Assembly (NCBI GenBank): GCA_010015805.1
Contig: ML978122.1
Coordinates: forward strand, 1,708,453 to 1,772,452
Direction of reading: 5' to 3'
From: Rhizodiscina lignyota
Lineage: Eukaryota; Ascomycota; Dothideomycetes; Aulographales; Rhizodiscinaceae
Length of the DNA: 64,000 nt
Program-made: the position numbers and the translations under genes
In this document: positions 33,755 through 44,597 of the stretch, one piece after another
How positions within the stretch are numbered: the first letter of the stretch is position 1
Layout: every line of letters begins with the position of its first letter
The notes under the pieces: model-generated
The model's input: the letters and a program-made list of their open reading frames with translations, nothing else
What the model was told of the DNA's origin: nothing
The model's database searches: none

Positions 33755-34662
33755 AAGATGTCTCCTTTCCCCGGCTCTTGCGTCCGCTATCATGGAAGTC
33801 TTCTCGGAACCGGTCGACCCACCTGCTCCCTTCGGCCTCTCTGCAGTTGTGGAAGTCTCCTCATTCCTGGTCGCAGCTTTTCCTGCTTTCTCTCCGGTCT
33901 CTCCCCGATTGTGGAAGTCTCCGAAGCGGTCGATATCGATCTTTACGCTGGCGGACTCGCTCGCTGCCACTGCAAGTTTAGGAAAGTCTCAGGTTATTTG
34001 AAAGCCTGAGCTCATCCCTTGAGGGAGGCAGAGAACAGGACTTCGATTATCAAGTCTCAGCAGGAACAGCAGAGGGCTTGTCCGGAGATAAATAGAAGCA
34101 TAGCGCAAGTAGAAGTCGACCAGTTGGGTGGAGAGAGCACGATCATGATTGGAAATGGCTTTTCGACTATGAAAAGCGTCTATCATCAGACGCACATACT
34201 CAACATAAATATAAATCCTCTGCCTGGTCGTCTTAATTGACGCCATGCACACACTGCTTTCGGTCAACTCGAGGGTGACCAGTTGAGGGGAACTTGCTAG
34301 CAACAGCTTTCAAGACGCCGAACAGCAATAGTGTGTAGCCTCTGTAATCAATAAAGTGTACAGGTTTTCAATGTTTCATTGTTGTTCAGTACACTCCGAA
34401 GAACGTACAGTTGAGCCTTCAGAGGTAGTTCCGCCTACCTTGAAGAGCAAGAACCATTCGGCCCTACGGAGGTGGTGCAGCGGCCAGCGATTTGGCACGT
34501 AGGATTGGTGGTTAGTACCGAAAGTTAGGTGGCTAAGCCACTAGAGTTGGTTCATCTCCGGGCACCTCTGTCGTTCCCGGTGCCGAGAAGCTGGCTCCTT
34601 CGTTAGTTGTGGCAGTTTCTCAGTTGCAGTCGGCCCGATCAAAGTTCGAGCTTCGACATGGC
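33755..34662. other. Intergenic region with imperfect short repeats
   Basis: About 900 bp between the Dsc4-like stop and COX10. Three imperfect copies of GTGGAAGTCTCC occur at about 33790, 33848 and 33919, the first and third followed by a GGTCGA. No gene is recognised. The AT-rich part near 34190-34240 may be Dsc4 3' UTR. Confidence 0.4.
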
Positions 34663-36240
34663 ATGACCGCATCCACAAGGAACATCTTCAATCACTCAAT
34701 TGAGCACGGCATGCTCATCCAACCCCGCCTAGCTGCGCCTTTGGCCAGCTCAGGCTATGATACTGTTTACCTCAAATGCCTGCGGAAGCTCGCACGACCT
34801 TCGAGCTCCGGAAGGCGGCCATTCTCTACCAATCTTACCCGCCGCAATGCCACCCTTTCAGCGCGACCGCCCTCAGTCTTCACAAAAGAGTACTTCTGGC
34901 CTAATTCTTTACTCCAGACTTCTCGGCAGGGTTCGAAGAGGCAGAATGTTGTCCAAATCACACCGGAGGCATCCGGAGAGAGAATAGGCGCAACGCAAGC
35001 AACTTCAGAAGCAGCAGGGCATAACGGCAGTCGGTCGGCATCAGAGATTGAGACTCTCCCTCACAGACGAAGACGACGGAAACAACAAGATCCCAATGAT
35101 CCAAAAGACCCGTCAAACTCAGAGGTCATTCCCCCAGATGCCTCGTCCCGCCTCACAACCGCCTCGACAGCCGCTCCCCCTTCGTCGCTCCGCAGGCGTT
35201 TCGCGCTCTTTCTATCACTCTCGAAGCCTCGTCTCACATTCCTTATCGTCCTCACCACGGCAGCGCCCTACTGTATATACCCTACACCGGATCTTCTTTC
35301 TCCGGCTACCACAGCCGCCCCCTCCCTCTCCGCCCTCACACTCTTATTCCTCACGACCGGCACGGCGCTTTCCTCCGCCTCTGCAAATACATTCAACATG
35401 CTCTTCGAGCCGAAATACGATGCGCAGATGAGTAGAACAAGAAATAGGCCTTTGGTGAGAAAGCTCATTTCAAAGCGCGCTGCCGCCATCTTCGGAATCC
35501 TCACGGGAATCGCGGGAGTCGGGGCATTGTACTATGGCGTCAATCCTACGACGTCGTTTCTCGGCGCGGCAAACATAGTCCTCTACGCTGGGACATACAC
35601 GCCTATGAAGCGGATCTCAGTGGTGAATACCTGGGTAGGCGCGCTTGTGGGCGCAATCCCTCCGTTGATGGGATGGACGGCCGCGGCTGGACAGTACGCA
35701 TCCGCTGGTGACGGCTGGAGAGAACTGCTCTTCACGCAGCAAGCAGCAGGAGGCTGGTGGCTCGCCGCATTGCTATTCGCATGGCAGTTTCCACACTTCA
35801 ATGCGTTAAGCCACACCATCCGGCACGAGTACGCTGCGGCCGGATACAAGATGCTCTGTTCTGTCAATCCGGCACGAAATGCTCGTGTCGCGCTTCGATA
35901 TTCGTTTCTCATGTTCCCAATATGCTTCGGACTGGCAGCTTCGGGAGTTGTAGGGGGAGGAACGGCGACTGCGCCGACGACACTGCTTTGGACGGCTGGA
36001 AGCAGTGCCATCAATGGGTGGATGAGCTGGCAGGCTGTAAGATTTTGGTGGCACGGCGGAAGGAAGGGGACAGCAAGAGGGTTGTTCTGGGCAAGTGTGT
36101 GGCATTTGCCTATCCTGCTTGTCCTGGCGATGGGCCTGAAGAGAGGCATCTGGCAGAGGGTCGCAAGGAGCCTAGGATTTGGCCTTGAGGATGAGGAAGA
36201 CCTTGAAGATGCAGAGACTCTTGAACGGCCTAGTGATTGA
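34663..36240 (+). CDS. COX10: Protohaem IX farnesyltransferase (haem O synthase)
   Basis: Single exon, 525 residues from ATG at 34663; the second Met at 34711 is an alternative. The basic, Ser-rich N terminus ([18 protein letters not shown]) is a mitochondrial presequence. The UbiA/Cox10 core starts [17 protein letters not shown]. The prenyl-diphosphate-binding motif reads [23 protein letters not shown] with the N/D pattern and following Arg residues, and the second motif includes [27 protein letters not shown]. About eight or nine membrane helices are visible. The enzyme farnesylates haem B to haem O in the mitochondrial inner membrane, the first step toward haem A for cytochrome oxidase. 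Upstream in-frame codons lack an ATG. Confidence 0.93.
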   Translation: MTASTRNIFNHSIEHGMLIQPRLAAPLASSGYDTVYLKCLRKLARPSSSGRRPFSTNLTRRNATLSARPPSVFTKEYFWPNSLLQTSRQGSKRQNVVQITPEASGERIGATQATSEAAGHNGSRSASEIETLPHRRRRRKQQDPNDPKDPSNSEVIPPDASSRLTTASTAAPPSSLRRRFALFLSLSKPRLTFLIVLTTAAPYCIYPTPDLLSPATTAAPSLSALTLLFLTTGTALSSASANTFNMLFEPKYDAQMSRTRNRPLVRKLISKRAAAIFGILTGIAGVGALYYGVNPTTSFLGAANIVLYAGTYTPMKRISVVNTWVGALVGAIPPLMGWTAAAGQYASAGDGWRELLFTQQAAGGWWLAALLFAWQFPHFNALSHTIRHEYAAAGYKMLCSVNPARNARVALRYSFLMFPICFGLAASGVVGGGTATAPTTLLWTAGSSAINGWMSWQAVRFWWHGGRKGTARGLFWASVWHLPILLVLAMGLKRGIWQRVARSLGFGLEDEEDLEDAETLERPSD

Positions 36241-37120
36241 TGAGAAGATGAGTGCGAGCACTATGTACATTAGTTGGCTCTTCTTCTGAATCGGTGTCGA
36301 AATGACCTTCCAACTCCGAATTTGTGTACAACATATGTAGGCCTTTTGTGCATACCTCTATCTTTTGTACCCGATACTTCAACGTTACCTAACCTCCAAG
36401 ATTAGGTTGGCTGAATTCGTAGTCAGCACGAAGTGTCATGGCCAACTTGATACGATGAAAAGAATCCCGAGTATCTTCGAATTACTTCTGCGAAATAGCC
36501 CAGGATCCAAACCACATGAGCGTGTTACATGCCAGAATTGAATTTCTATTCAAGCCCGCAGAGGGAATGATCAGGATCCAAGCAGAATCAAATTGGTTCT
36601 CTAAAGCCGTGCGGACTTGGATATGTTCGATGGAAAAGATAGTGAATGTTTGGTTCTTAAGGGTCACGGCAGAGATGTTTAAATCTCGATGATGACCAAG
36701 TCACAGTGTACAATACCAGTACTCTATCGCCTCTTAAACACCTGCCTAGCTAGTGGAAACATTCAACAGCCTGTGGGAAAATACTGAAGATCACCCTGCA
36801 GCATGTCACTTCAAAGTTTCAGAGACACGACTTGAGAAATTTCCGAGACTGCCGAAGTAATTGAAAAATCTGTGAGCTGAAGCTCTAGGGAAGACGGAAG
36901 TGAAGTCGACGCGCACAGAGCGTTGGAGGGTGATAGTTAGTAGCCTTGCTATTGTATACATTCCACCTCTGTAGAAAGCTTTCTTCTTTAAGAAACAGAA
37001 GTATCTCAATGACACGAATACCATTTTGTTGCTGTATATATGACACCTGAAGGATCACTGTCGTCCTTTCCTGGAGGCATCTCCAATTCGATACCGCATC
37101 CATTAGCATCGCATCATGTG
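36241..37120. other. Convergent 3' intergenic region
   Basis: 880 bp between COX10 and the NLR-like gene stop. AT-rich, with only short frames. Probably 3' UTRs. Confidence 0.4.
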
Positions 37121-40100
37121 TTAGCGACTTAGACAGAATATCATTGCTTCATGACCTTTATCGGCCCAGTCGAGAACCGTCCTCCCATCGACATCCGTCG
37201 CGAGGATACGAGCGCCCCTTATAAGGAGATATTGTACCATCAGGACATTCCCTTCACTCACTGCATAGTGAAGCGCAGTAGCATTCTTGCTACCATAGTG
37301 GGCGTTGATGTCAACACCATGGGCAAGAAGAAGATCAATGATCGCTACTGATCCATTCGTGACTGCCTTGTGTAATGCTGTGATCCCATCTCTGTGAACA
37401 GCTTTCACATCCGCTCCGGCTTCGATAAGCAGGCGCGTTATTTCCTCTGATCCTTTCCGCGCTGCCTTATGCAACGCTGTGGCCCCGTCTTTGTCAACGA
37501 CGTTTACATCTGCTCCAGCTCCGATGAGCAGGCGGGCTATTCCCTCTGATCCTTTCCGCGCTGCTTCGTGTAATGCTGTTGGTCCTATCTTTATTAACGG
37601 TGTTTACATCCGATCCAGCTCTGACGAGCAGGCGGGCTACTTCCGGTAGGCGCTCAGACGTTGCAAGATACAGAGCACTCTGGCCATAGTTGGTCTGTGC
37701 TGCTACGTCTGCCCCTTTCTCAAGAAGCCGCCGTATCAAAGCTACCGTGGGTTTCTTGCGGGGGAAGTGACCTAAAGCCAGGGGCAGAGCATTACGCCAG
37801 TACGGCTGCGGCGCATTTAGATCTGCTCCCTTTTGGATGAGAAGTTCAATCACAGACAGGCGTTCTTTAGCTATTTGTTCCTGGTCTTCTCTTTCCTGTT
37901 CTGTCGGAAAGTCATCCCCGTACTCGTACATGCGGATAAAATAGTCACTCGGCTTCGAACCGAATACCCACGACAGGGCTGTTTCTTCAGAATTGTCTTT
38001 CGCATCTGATCGTGCTCCATTGTCCAGTAGTTGCTTCACCACTGAAGCGCTTCCACATCCCGCTGCCATATGCAACGCCGTTACTCCACGCTTATCGGCT
38101 GCTTGTACATTAGCATCATGGTTGAGTAGAAGTCGAATGCCAGTGTTGTAGCCTCTACAGGCTGCCCAATGCAAAGGAGTTCTGCCAAAACACTCTTTCA
38201 TGTCGACGCTAGCCCCATTGGCTAGTAAGAGCCGCATCAAGTTGGCGTTCTCGCACGCAACAGCGATGTGTAAAGGAGGGATCTCGTCAGTGGCATTGAA
38301 ATTAGGATCTGCCCCCTTTTCCAGCAGGAGCCTGACTTCGTCTTCGTCTGCTTGGTCGACCGCACGGCCGATACGCATAGTTGCGAGCCATCGCTCCGTT
38401 TCATTGCCTTTGCCGATGTGCTCGAGCAATATCTTAAGAACACTCTCACGGTCGAACGCAGCAGCTTCATGGACTGCTGTTTTCCCTTCCTGGTCCTCGG
38501 CCAGTACGTTCGCATTGCTTTCCAACAGTATTTGGACTATTTCTGCTTGTCCTTTCCTTGTTGCATAGTGCAACGCAGTTTTGCCGGAATTGTCCTTGAT
38601 GGAGACATCAATGCCTTTCTCGATCAAGAGTTCCACAAGCTTAACATGACCAGCTTGAGCAGCCTGATGGAGCGCTGTCTGGCCGTATTGCTCGGTTGCA
38701 GATATATCGGCCCCGTTATTCAGGAGCAGGAGGACTAAAGCCTCGTGGCCCGTCTGTGCAGCTCGGTGCAACGGGGCCTCGCCATATTCCTCCAAATCAT
38801 CATCGCTGAATTTGTTGTGGGGCAGTTCGAGATAAGACACCCCGTCGGCGCGTCTCCTTCTACGACGAAACGTATGATTTCTCTGGTTAACATCTGCTCT
38901 CTTCTCAATCAGAATTCGTGCTACGTTGATATGGCCGCCCTCTGCTGCGAGCTGGAGCGGCGACTTTCCCACTGCACTTCTACGCTCATTACAGTCTGCC
39001 CCTGCTTCGATGAGTACTTGCACCACAGAATCGTGTCCCTCTTCGGCGGCAATGTAAAACGGCGTGATTTTCATTTTGGGGTGAGCCTCGGGTGCGACCT
39101 CTGCTCCCGCGTCCAACAGCAAGCGGACCATTTGAGTATGGCCTGCCCTTGCCGCTAGGTGAAGGGGTGTCATATCATCCTCCCCTCTCGCATTCACGTC
39201 GACCGCGCCCGCCAATAAACCCCGTGCAATGTCGACGAGACCGAACAAAGCGACGGCGTATAGTCGAGTTACATTTGGAGCCCTACCCTTTTCATGGAAC
39301 CAGGGCATCCCCCCATCGGTCGCTTGGTTGCCACTTAAGATGCTGATGCTATTGCTCAGATATTCCAAAGCAAGCTCACGGACATCGTCGTCCATTCCGC
39401 CGCGTATGTGAATCCCCCAGTAGTTGGCGGCATACCTCAAGAACGGATATTTTTCAAAGCGGGTCCTGAGTTCCTCATAGTTCGAGCAGTATTTCTCAGC
39501 AAATGGGCTAAATGCCAAATATGTCAGGCAGGTCTTAGCGATTGTTGAGCGTGTTTCGGATAGCTGGGCCAGACCAATGCGCTTAAAGTAACTTTGAGTT
39601 GTGTAGTGCACTAAGCGGATTTGATTGCTTTCCTCGTCCACGGTTACTAGGCCGGCACATACCGAGACCATGAGTTCTGTTTCATAGAGGCCATCTTCGT
39701 TGAGATCATCGTCGCCTGGCTCAACGGCCAGAGCGTGCCGCATTTCCGCCACGGTGAGTGGCCGGAGCGAACATGAAATCCAATACAGCACTTTGTGAGC
39801 TAGCGCAGCTTGGTTCTCATCTTGGTTCTGGATCCGCTTCATGGCTTGATTATAAGTCTCGTCAAGTTCCTTGGGTAGTCTGCCCAATGCTATGCGGACT
39901 TCGCGGAGATTGAGCTTTTTTGCCAGACCGTCCATGTGTAGCTGAGCAAGCAGAAACCTTACCCAAGAGCCAAAGTCAGCATGAACCAATATGAGAATCA
40001 AGAAATCAAAGTATGGGACATAAAGACAAACGCACATTCCTTGGCTATTTTGAACGACGGTCTTGATAATTTCCTCCATCAGGGCCGGATTTGAACGGAC

Positions 40101-41558
40101 ATGCTTCGATAGCGACCTCTCTTTTTCAATGCGAGCCTCGACATATCGCTTGACGTCTTCATCCGTAGCGCGGATACCAATATGCAGGACATTCTCGAAT
40201 CTCTCCTCGATACTTGGAGAATATCTAGAGGTAATAAGAATACGTGCATTCTTGGGTAACTTTTGGATCTCGGCGAGCAGTCTACCCCTGGTGTTACCAC
40301 GTTCGGGACACTCGTCAAGAGCATCTATCACGACGAAGATGAGTGAGTAAGTCTTGACTTCTTGTACCAGCAGTTGAGCGAGATCGTCTAACTGAGGTGG
40401 CATCTTTTTCTGGAGGCGCTCCTTGTAAAGTCCGCGTAAATCGTCAGGAAGAGTACCCTTATATTGGACGACCTGCTTCAATAGGCTTCCTATCATGTTC
40501 TCCGGTGTTTGAACCTCCTCTTCCTTGTAGCTGCAGTATAGGTAGATCACAGCAGTATGCGTGCTTTGATGCTGGCGCTCAAGCCAATCAATAGCCATAG
40601 ACCTATAGACTGAGGTTAGCACTCTCCAGAACCGCCGAACATTCTTGTACTGGAGCGGGGTTTCCATACGCTAGGGTCGTCTTGCCAGCACCCGCTTCAT
40701 TTCGTTAGCGGGATGAGATGAATAATAGGGCGTGGCCGATCTTACGCAGCCCTGGGCACCACAGAGTCCTCTCCTTTCCATCTAGCCAATGCTGGAATTT
40801 AGGGTCAGAGAGGAGCCACTCTCCCGTTCCAGCTTGTCGCCGGTTGAAAAAGTCAATCTGCTTAGTTGCAAAGTCGAGGCGGGAGAGCCAGGCAGTGATC
40901 TCCTGAAATTCTTCATCTAAATGGTCGCTCTCGTGATTAGTTTGAGCTGTACGAGTATCCATTTCATAGACTGTAAATACGATTCATACGAACCTTCTCG
41001 CTTCACAATAGCTTCATCAATGGTCCCCCGTAAGTCCTCTTTGACATCAGTCAGATCTCGTTTCATTGCTAGAGCAAGCTTGCTAAGGAAACATCAGCGA
41101 TTCAAGGAATTTCCATTGAAATTAGAGTCTTACAACTGATCATTCTGCAAAGCAAGCGTGACGAGCGTCTTGACCCGCTCAATCTGCGCGAGTATCTCCT
41201 CGGCCTCTTTCTTCTCAAGCGTCCAGATTAAGGCCTTTCCCACCCTCTTAAGCCGACTGGTAGACGGCTCAAGTTTCGTTGCCAAGCGTTTCATTTGGTC
41301 TTGTAATTGATCCAGTGGGCCGCCCTCAATGCCCAGGTTGCGGAGACCCATGAACCATGAATCCGTGGCAGATTTGGCTTCCTCTACCTGGTATCTCAGA
41401 TCATTTAACAGAGTCATAAGGCTCGAAGCGTGTCGAGCTAACTGGGCCCGCTCAGTGGGGGCATCTTTGACGTCGTTCACATATCTGATGACCGTCACTG
41501 TCGTTTCAATTAGCTGAGTGATAGTAGTGACGAGGCCCGCCACCGAAACAGGATCCAT
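37121..41558 (-). CDS. NLR-like STAND protein: N-terminal helical domain, NACHT, ~18 ankyrin repeats; one frameshift
   Basis: Six exons: 41558-41134, 41082-40994, 40946-40746, 40694-40670 (25 nt), 40602-40036 and 39957 to the end. Introns are 47-78 bp; all joins keep frame. The start MDPVSVAGLVTTITQLIE is the usual fungal STAND N-terminal domain. The NACHT P-loop GLPGAGKTTLAS is built from three exons; Walker B reads LIFVVIDALDEC and the sensor ARILITSRYS. A winged-helix-like region (LPKELDETYNQAMKRI, then VLYWISCSLRPLTVAEMRHAL) precedes about 18 ankyrin repeats. In fungi this architecture includes heterokaryon-incompatibility and putative innate-immune receptors; a role here is inferred. Oddity: after SDVNTVNKD near 37588 the ankyrin frame shifts by one extra base and continues TALHEAARKGSEGIARLLI to a stop at 37121. 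Without the shift, translation ends at 37494. Confidence 0.82.
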
Positions 41559-42503
41559 CGTTAGGTGCTGTGGGTGTGCTCTTGGGAAGGCTGAGGCAGA
41601 CGTGGGGCCACGATATTTGGGCTGCGAGTTCAGCTGCAGTTTGTCACGTGAAATCTGCACATTTCCAATTGCAGGTGCCCAAGAAGAATAAGGTGCGGCG
41701 GGGCGGTAGTTACTAGGTAGCCTTGTGAACGAGGTGCATGTGGCTGAGTCGTTGCCTGAGAAGCAGACGTGGCATAGTCCTTGTGGTCAAGGCAAGGCGT
41801 AAACCCCTGGATGGCTTGCATTGTTCCTGAGTAGGTCAAATCGGCTTCATTAAGCCAGTATTATCATACTGGGTTCATGGGCCTGTGAGCTGTGTCCGTT
41901 TAGATCGGTGAAGAAGCTGTCATTGTTATATGATAGGTTATGTTTGCGACTCAATCGGCCTTCATCCTCGTCGAATCTCGTGCTGTCCTCGCCGCGAAGT
42001 CAAATGTATTAGTGAGGTCTAATTTTATCACGGATCAGATTCCGTTGGGAGGGGGATGTACCCAAGTTCCAGGTGGCCATGTACCTAGCGCTAGCCTCAG
42101 CTGGGTGGCTTTAATCTCCACTCCGGGTGATCTCCGGGTCCGTCATGACCCGCACCTGCCGCCTTGTTTGATTCAAGTCGCCCTCCTCCAAATATGACCA
42201 GTTAGGAGCAAAAACTCCTGAACAATATCTTCCTCTCGAATCCCCCAACCGAATGCTGCAGCCACTATATTCGAGGGCAGATACTCATTAGTTGAAATCA
42301 CATTCATAACCGCCCAGAAAATCTCCGCTAAAGATTTAGCGCATTCTCACTGCACCGTTTAGTCATTGACCACGCCCTAGTACAGCTGTCCAGTTTCCTC
42401 TTTCGTTCTTTACAAAGACTATTAAAATCATTGAAATACTCTTTTGACTCTCTACCTCTATTCGTGCTATCAGCTCGCACTCACATTCATCGAAATTGGC
42501 AAG
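41559..42503. promoter_or_regulatory. Divergent intergenic region, NLR-like gene / aminotransferase
   Basis: 945 bp between divergent starts. No gene recognised. A 14-bp CCGGGTGATCTCCGGG imperfect palindrome lies near 42124-42139, and a T/C-rich stretch precedes the aminotransferase ATG. Confidence 0.35.
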
Positions 42504-43882
42504 ATGGTGAAGATTGAGCCTTTTGCTTTAGAAATAGTAAGCTCTCATTTCTTTCATCCCCTTGGTGCGACTGGAGTTAGCACTTTCGTGGGCCTCATAA
42601 CCCATTCAAAACCTATTTGTAAATATTTTAATTTGGCTGATATCTCATAGTGGATGGACAAGTTCGAGAAGGACTGCAAGTACAACATTGCAGAGACATG
42701 CTGCGCATCAATATCTCTTGACAAACTGCAAGAGCTTTCGGAGGACAAGACGACAACCATTCTTCCATCATCCAAGATCCTTAACTATGGCGCCATAAGA
42801 GGATCTGAGTCGCTCCGTGGTAATCTCTCAAGATTGTACTCCGCAAAGACAGGGAACCCCCTCCCTGCTGAGAACATTCTCATCACTCCTGGAGCTATCG
42901 CCGCAAACCATCTATTCTTGTATTCCTTCGTAGGACCAGGAGATCATGTGATATGCCATTATCCTACCTATCAACAGCTGTACTCGATTCCCGAGTCATT
43001 GGGCGCCGAAGTCGACCTTTGGAAGGCCAAATCGGAGAAGAACTGGATCCCCGATATCGAGGAGTTGAAATCTTTGATAAAACCAAATACAAAACTCATT
43101 ATCATTAAGTGAGTTTGCATGTTCCATGTCAGAGAATACCTACGTGCTGACTACAGTTACTCAGCAATCCAAACAACCCGACCGGAGCAGTACTTCCAAA
43201 GACGCTGCTTCAGAACCTCATAGACGTGGCATCGACCCGCTCACCGCCGATTACCATTCTCTCAGATGAGGTTTATCGCCCTGTTTTCCATTCAATCTCT
43301 CCGATGGATGCGGAATTCCCACCATCAATTCTTTCAATGGGCTACCGTAACGCGGTCTCTACTGGTTCCATGTCAAAGGCTTATTCCCTTGCCGGTATCC
43401 GGACTGGGTGGATCGCATCCCGGAACCCTGATATCATCGAAACATGTGCCCAAGCACGAGATTACACGACGATCAGCGTCAGTCAACTCGATGAGCAGGT
43501 CGCTGCTTTTGCTCTGTCCCCGAGCACGATCCATGCATTGCTATCGAGGAACATTCAACTAGCCAAGACGAATTTGAGCATCCTGGCAAAGTTTGTCGAC
43601 CGTCACGATGATATCTGCTCCTGGGTGTCGCCGAAAGCAGGCACGACAGCGTTTGTGAGATTTCACAGAGAAGGAAATGCGATTGACAGTGCCGAATTTT
43701 GCAAGAGGCTATTGGACAAGACTGGGGTGCTTTTCGCCCCCGGGAAGGAGAGCTTTGGAGACGACTTCGAAGGGTATGTGAGGATTGGGTATGTCTGCGA
43801 GACAGAAGTGTTGAAAGGAGGCCTCGATAAGACAAAAGTGTGGCTGAGAAAGGAGTTTGACGACATCCCCCTGGCAGCGTAG
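42504..43882 (+). CDS. PLP-dependent aminotransferase, class I/II
   Basis: Exons 42504-42536, 42651-43108 and 43165-43882; introns 114 and 56 bp; 402 residues. Fold-type I motifs: ITPGAIAANHLFLYSFVGPGDHV (cofactor phosphate loop), HYPTYQQLY with the ring-stacking Tyr, NNPNNPTGAVLP formed across intron 2, LSDEVYRPV with the pyridine-nitrogen Asp, and the Schiff-base Lys in GSMSKAYSLAGIRTGW. The C-terminal substrate Arg is in YVRIGY. It belongs to the aspartate-aminotransferase-like group that contains capreomycidine-synthase-like and other secondary-metabolism enzymes as well as primary ones, so the substrate cannot be read from sequence. Its first intron is longer than is typical for this window, and the 33-nt first exon is accepted because it supplies the only good ATG. 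Confidence 0.84.
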
Positions 43883-44597
43883 TATGCTTTATCTGTCCCT
43901 AGAGTCCGGGTGCCACCCTTGATCGACTACAGTTGTGCAGTTGCGATGTTGTTGACCTGAACTCGTAGCTCTCGACCGTTAAACTAAGCCTTTCAAGGCC
44001 AAGAGTATCCTAGCCCTGTTTGCTGTTGTCTCGGACTCCCCACTTTTCAGCCCGTCCGTACAAAATCTCGCCGAACGGGTTCCTGACGCTCACTTTCTTT
44101 CTCCATCATGTCAAACTCTCCGTCAGCAACAAATCCATCCAATATTTGCTGCGCATGCATTAAGGTCTCTACCTTGTTGCATGGCCACAACCTTATTGGC
44201 GACATCGTCTCCCAAGTCGTATTAGACCAAGCGAGGTTCTGCATTAGTGCATGCAAGAAAGTCTTGCGTGCCGATAGTCGTTCAAAATGCACAACCCACG
44301 AATGGCAGACACCGGGTAGTATGTGCCGAACGATCTATTCCCCCAAAACTTTCCTTCTGTACCTGTCATCCTCGAATTTTCCTCATGCAAGTACATGAGT
44401 CGGCTCTCAGCCTTAGGAATTGAACCCCCGCGACGGCAGTAATCGCCCCGCGTTCAGAGTCGCGATGCATTCAAAACTCATGCCTAGGCACGAGTTTGTC
44501 TGGCGGATTCTTTTTTGTCTTTTGCTTTTGCTAAATTCAGACTCTCGTTTGCGGGTACCGTCTTTTTGTGTGTAGGGTTTTTCTTTTCGTGATTACC
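43883..44597. other. Intergenic region
   Basis: 715 bp. A minus-strand frame at 44047-44292 and a plus-strand frame at 44108-44398 overlap; neither has a domain. A weakly tRNA-like stretch at about 44390-44490 (-) was examined and rejected. The last 100 bp is T-rich promoter-like sequence. Confidence 0.35.

Noticed and set aside
33755-33990. Three imperfect GTGGAAGTCTCC copies as a possible mobile or regulatory repeat
   Set aside because: Copies are short and diverged and lie where Dsc4-like 3' UTR is expected; kept only as a note in the intergenic entry.
44385-44490. Minus-strand tRNA-like sequence (GGGGGTTCAATTCC, CTCTGAA anticodon-like loop)
   Set aside because: A T-loop-like and a Gln-anticodon-like string are present, but the D arm and acceptor pairing cannot be folded convincingly; chance resemblance or a very old relic.
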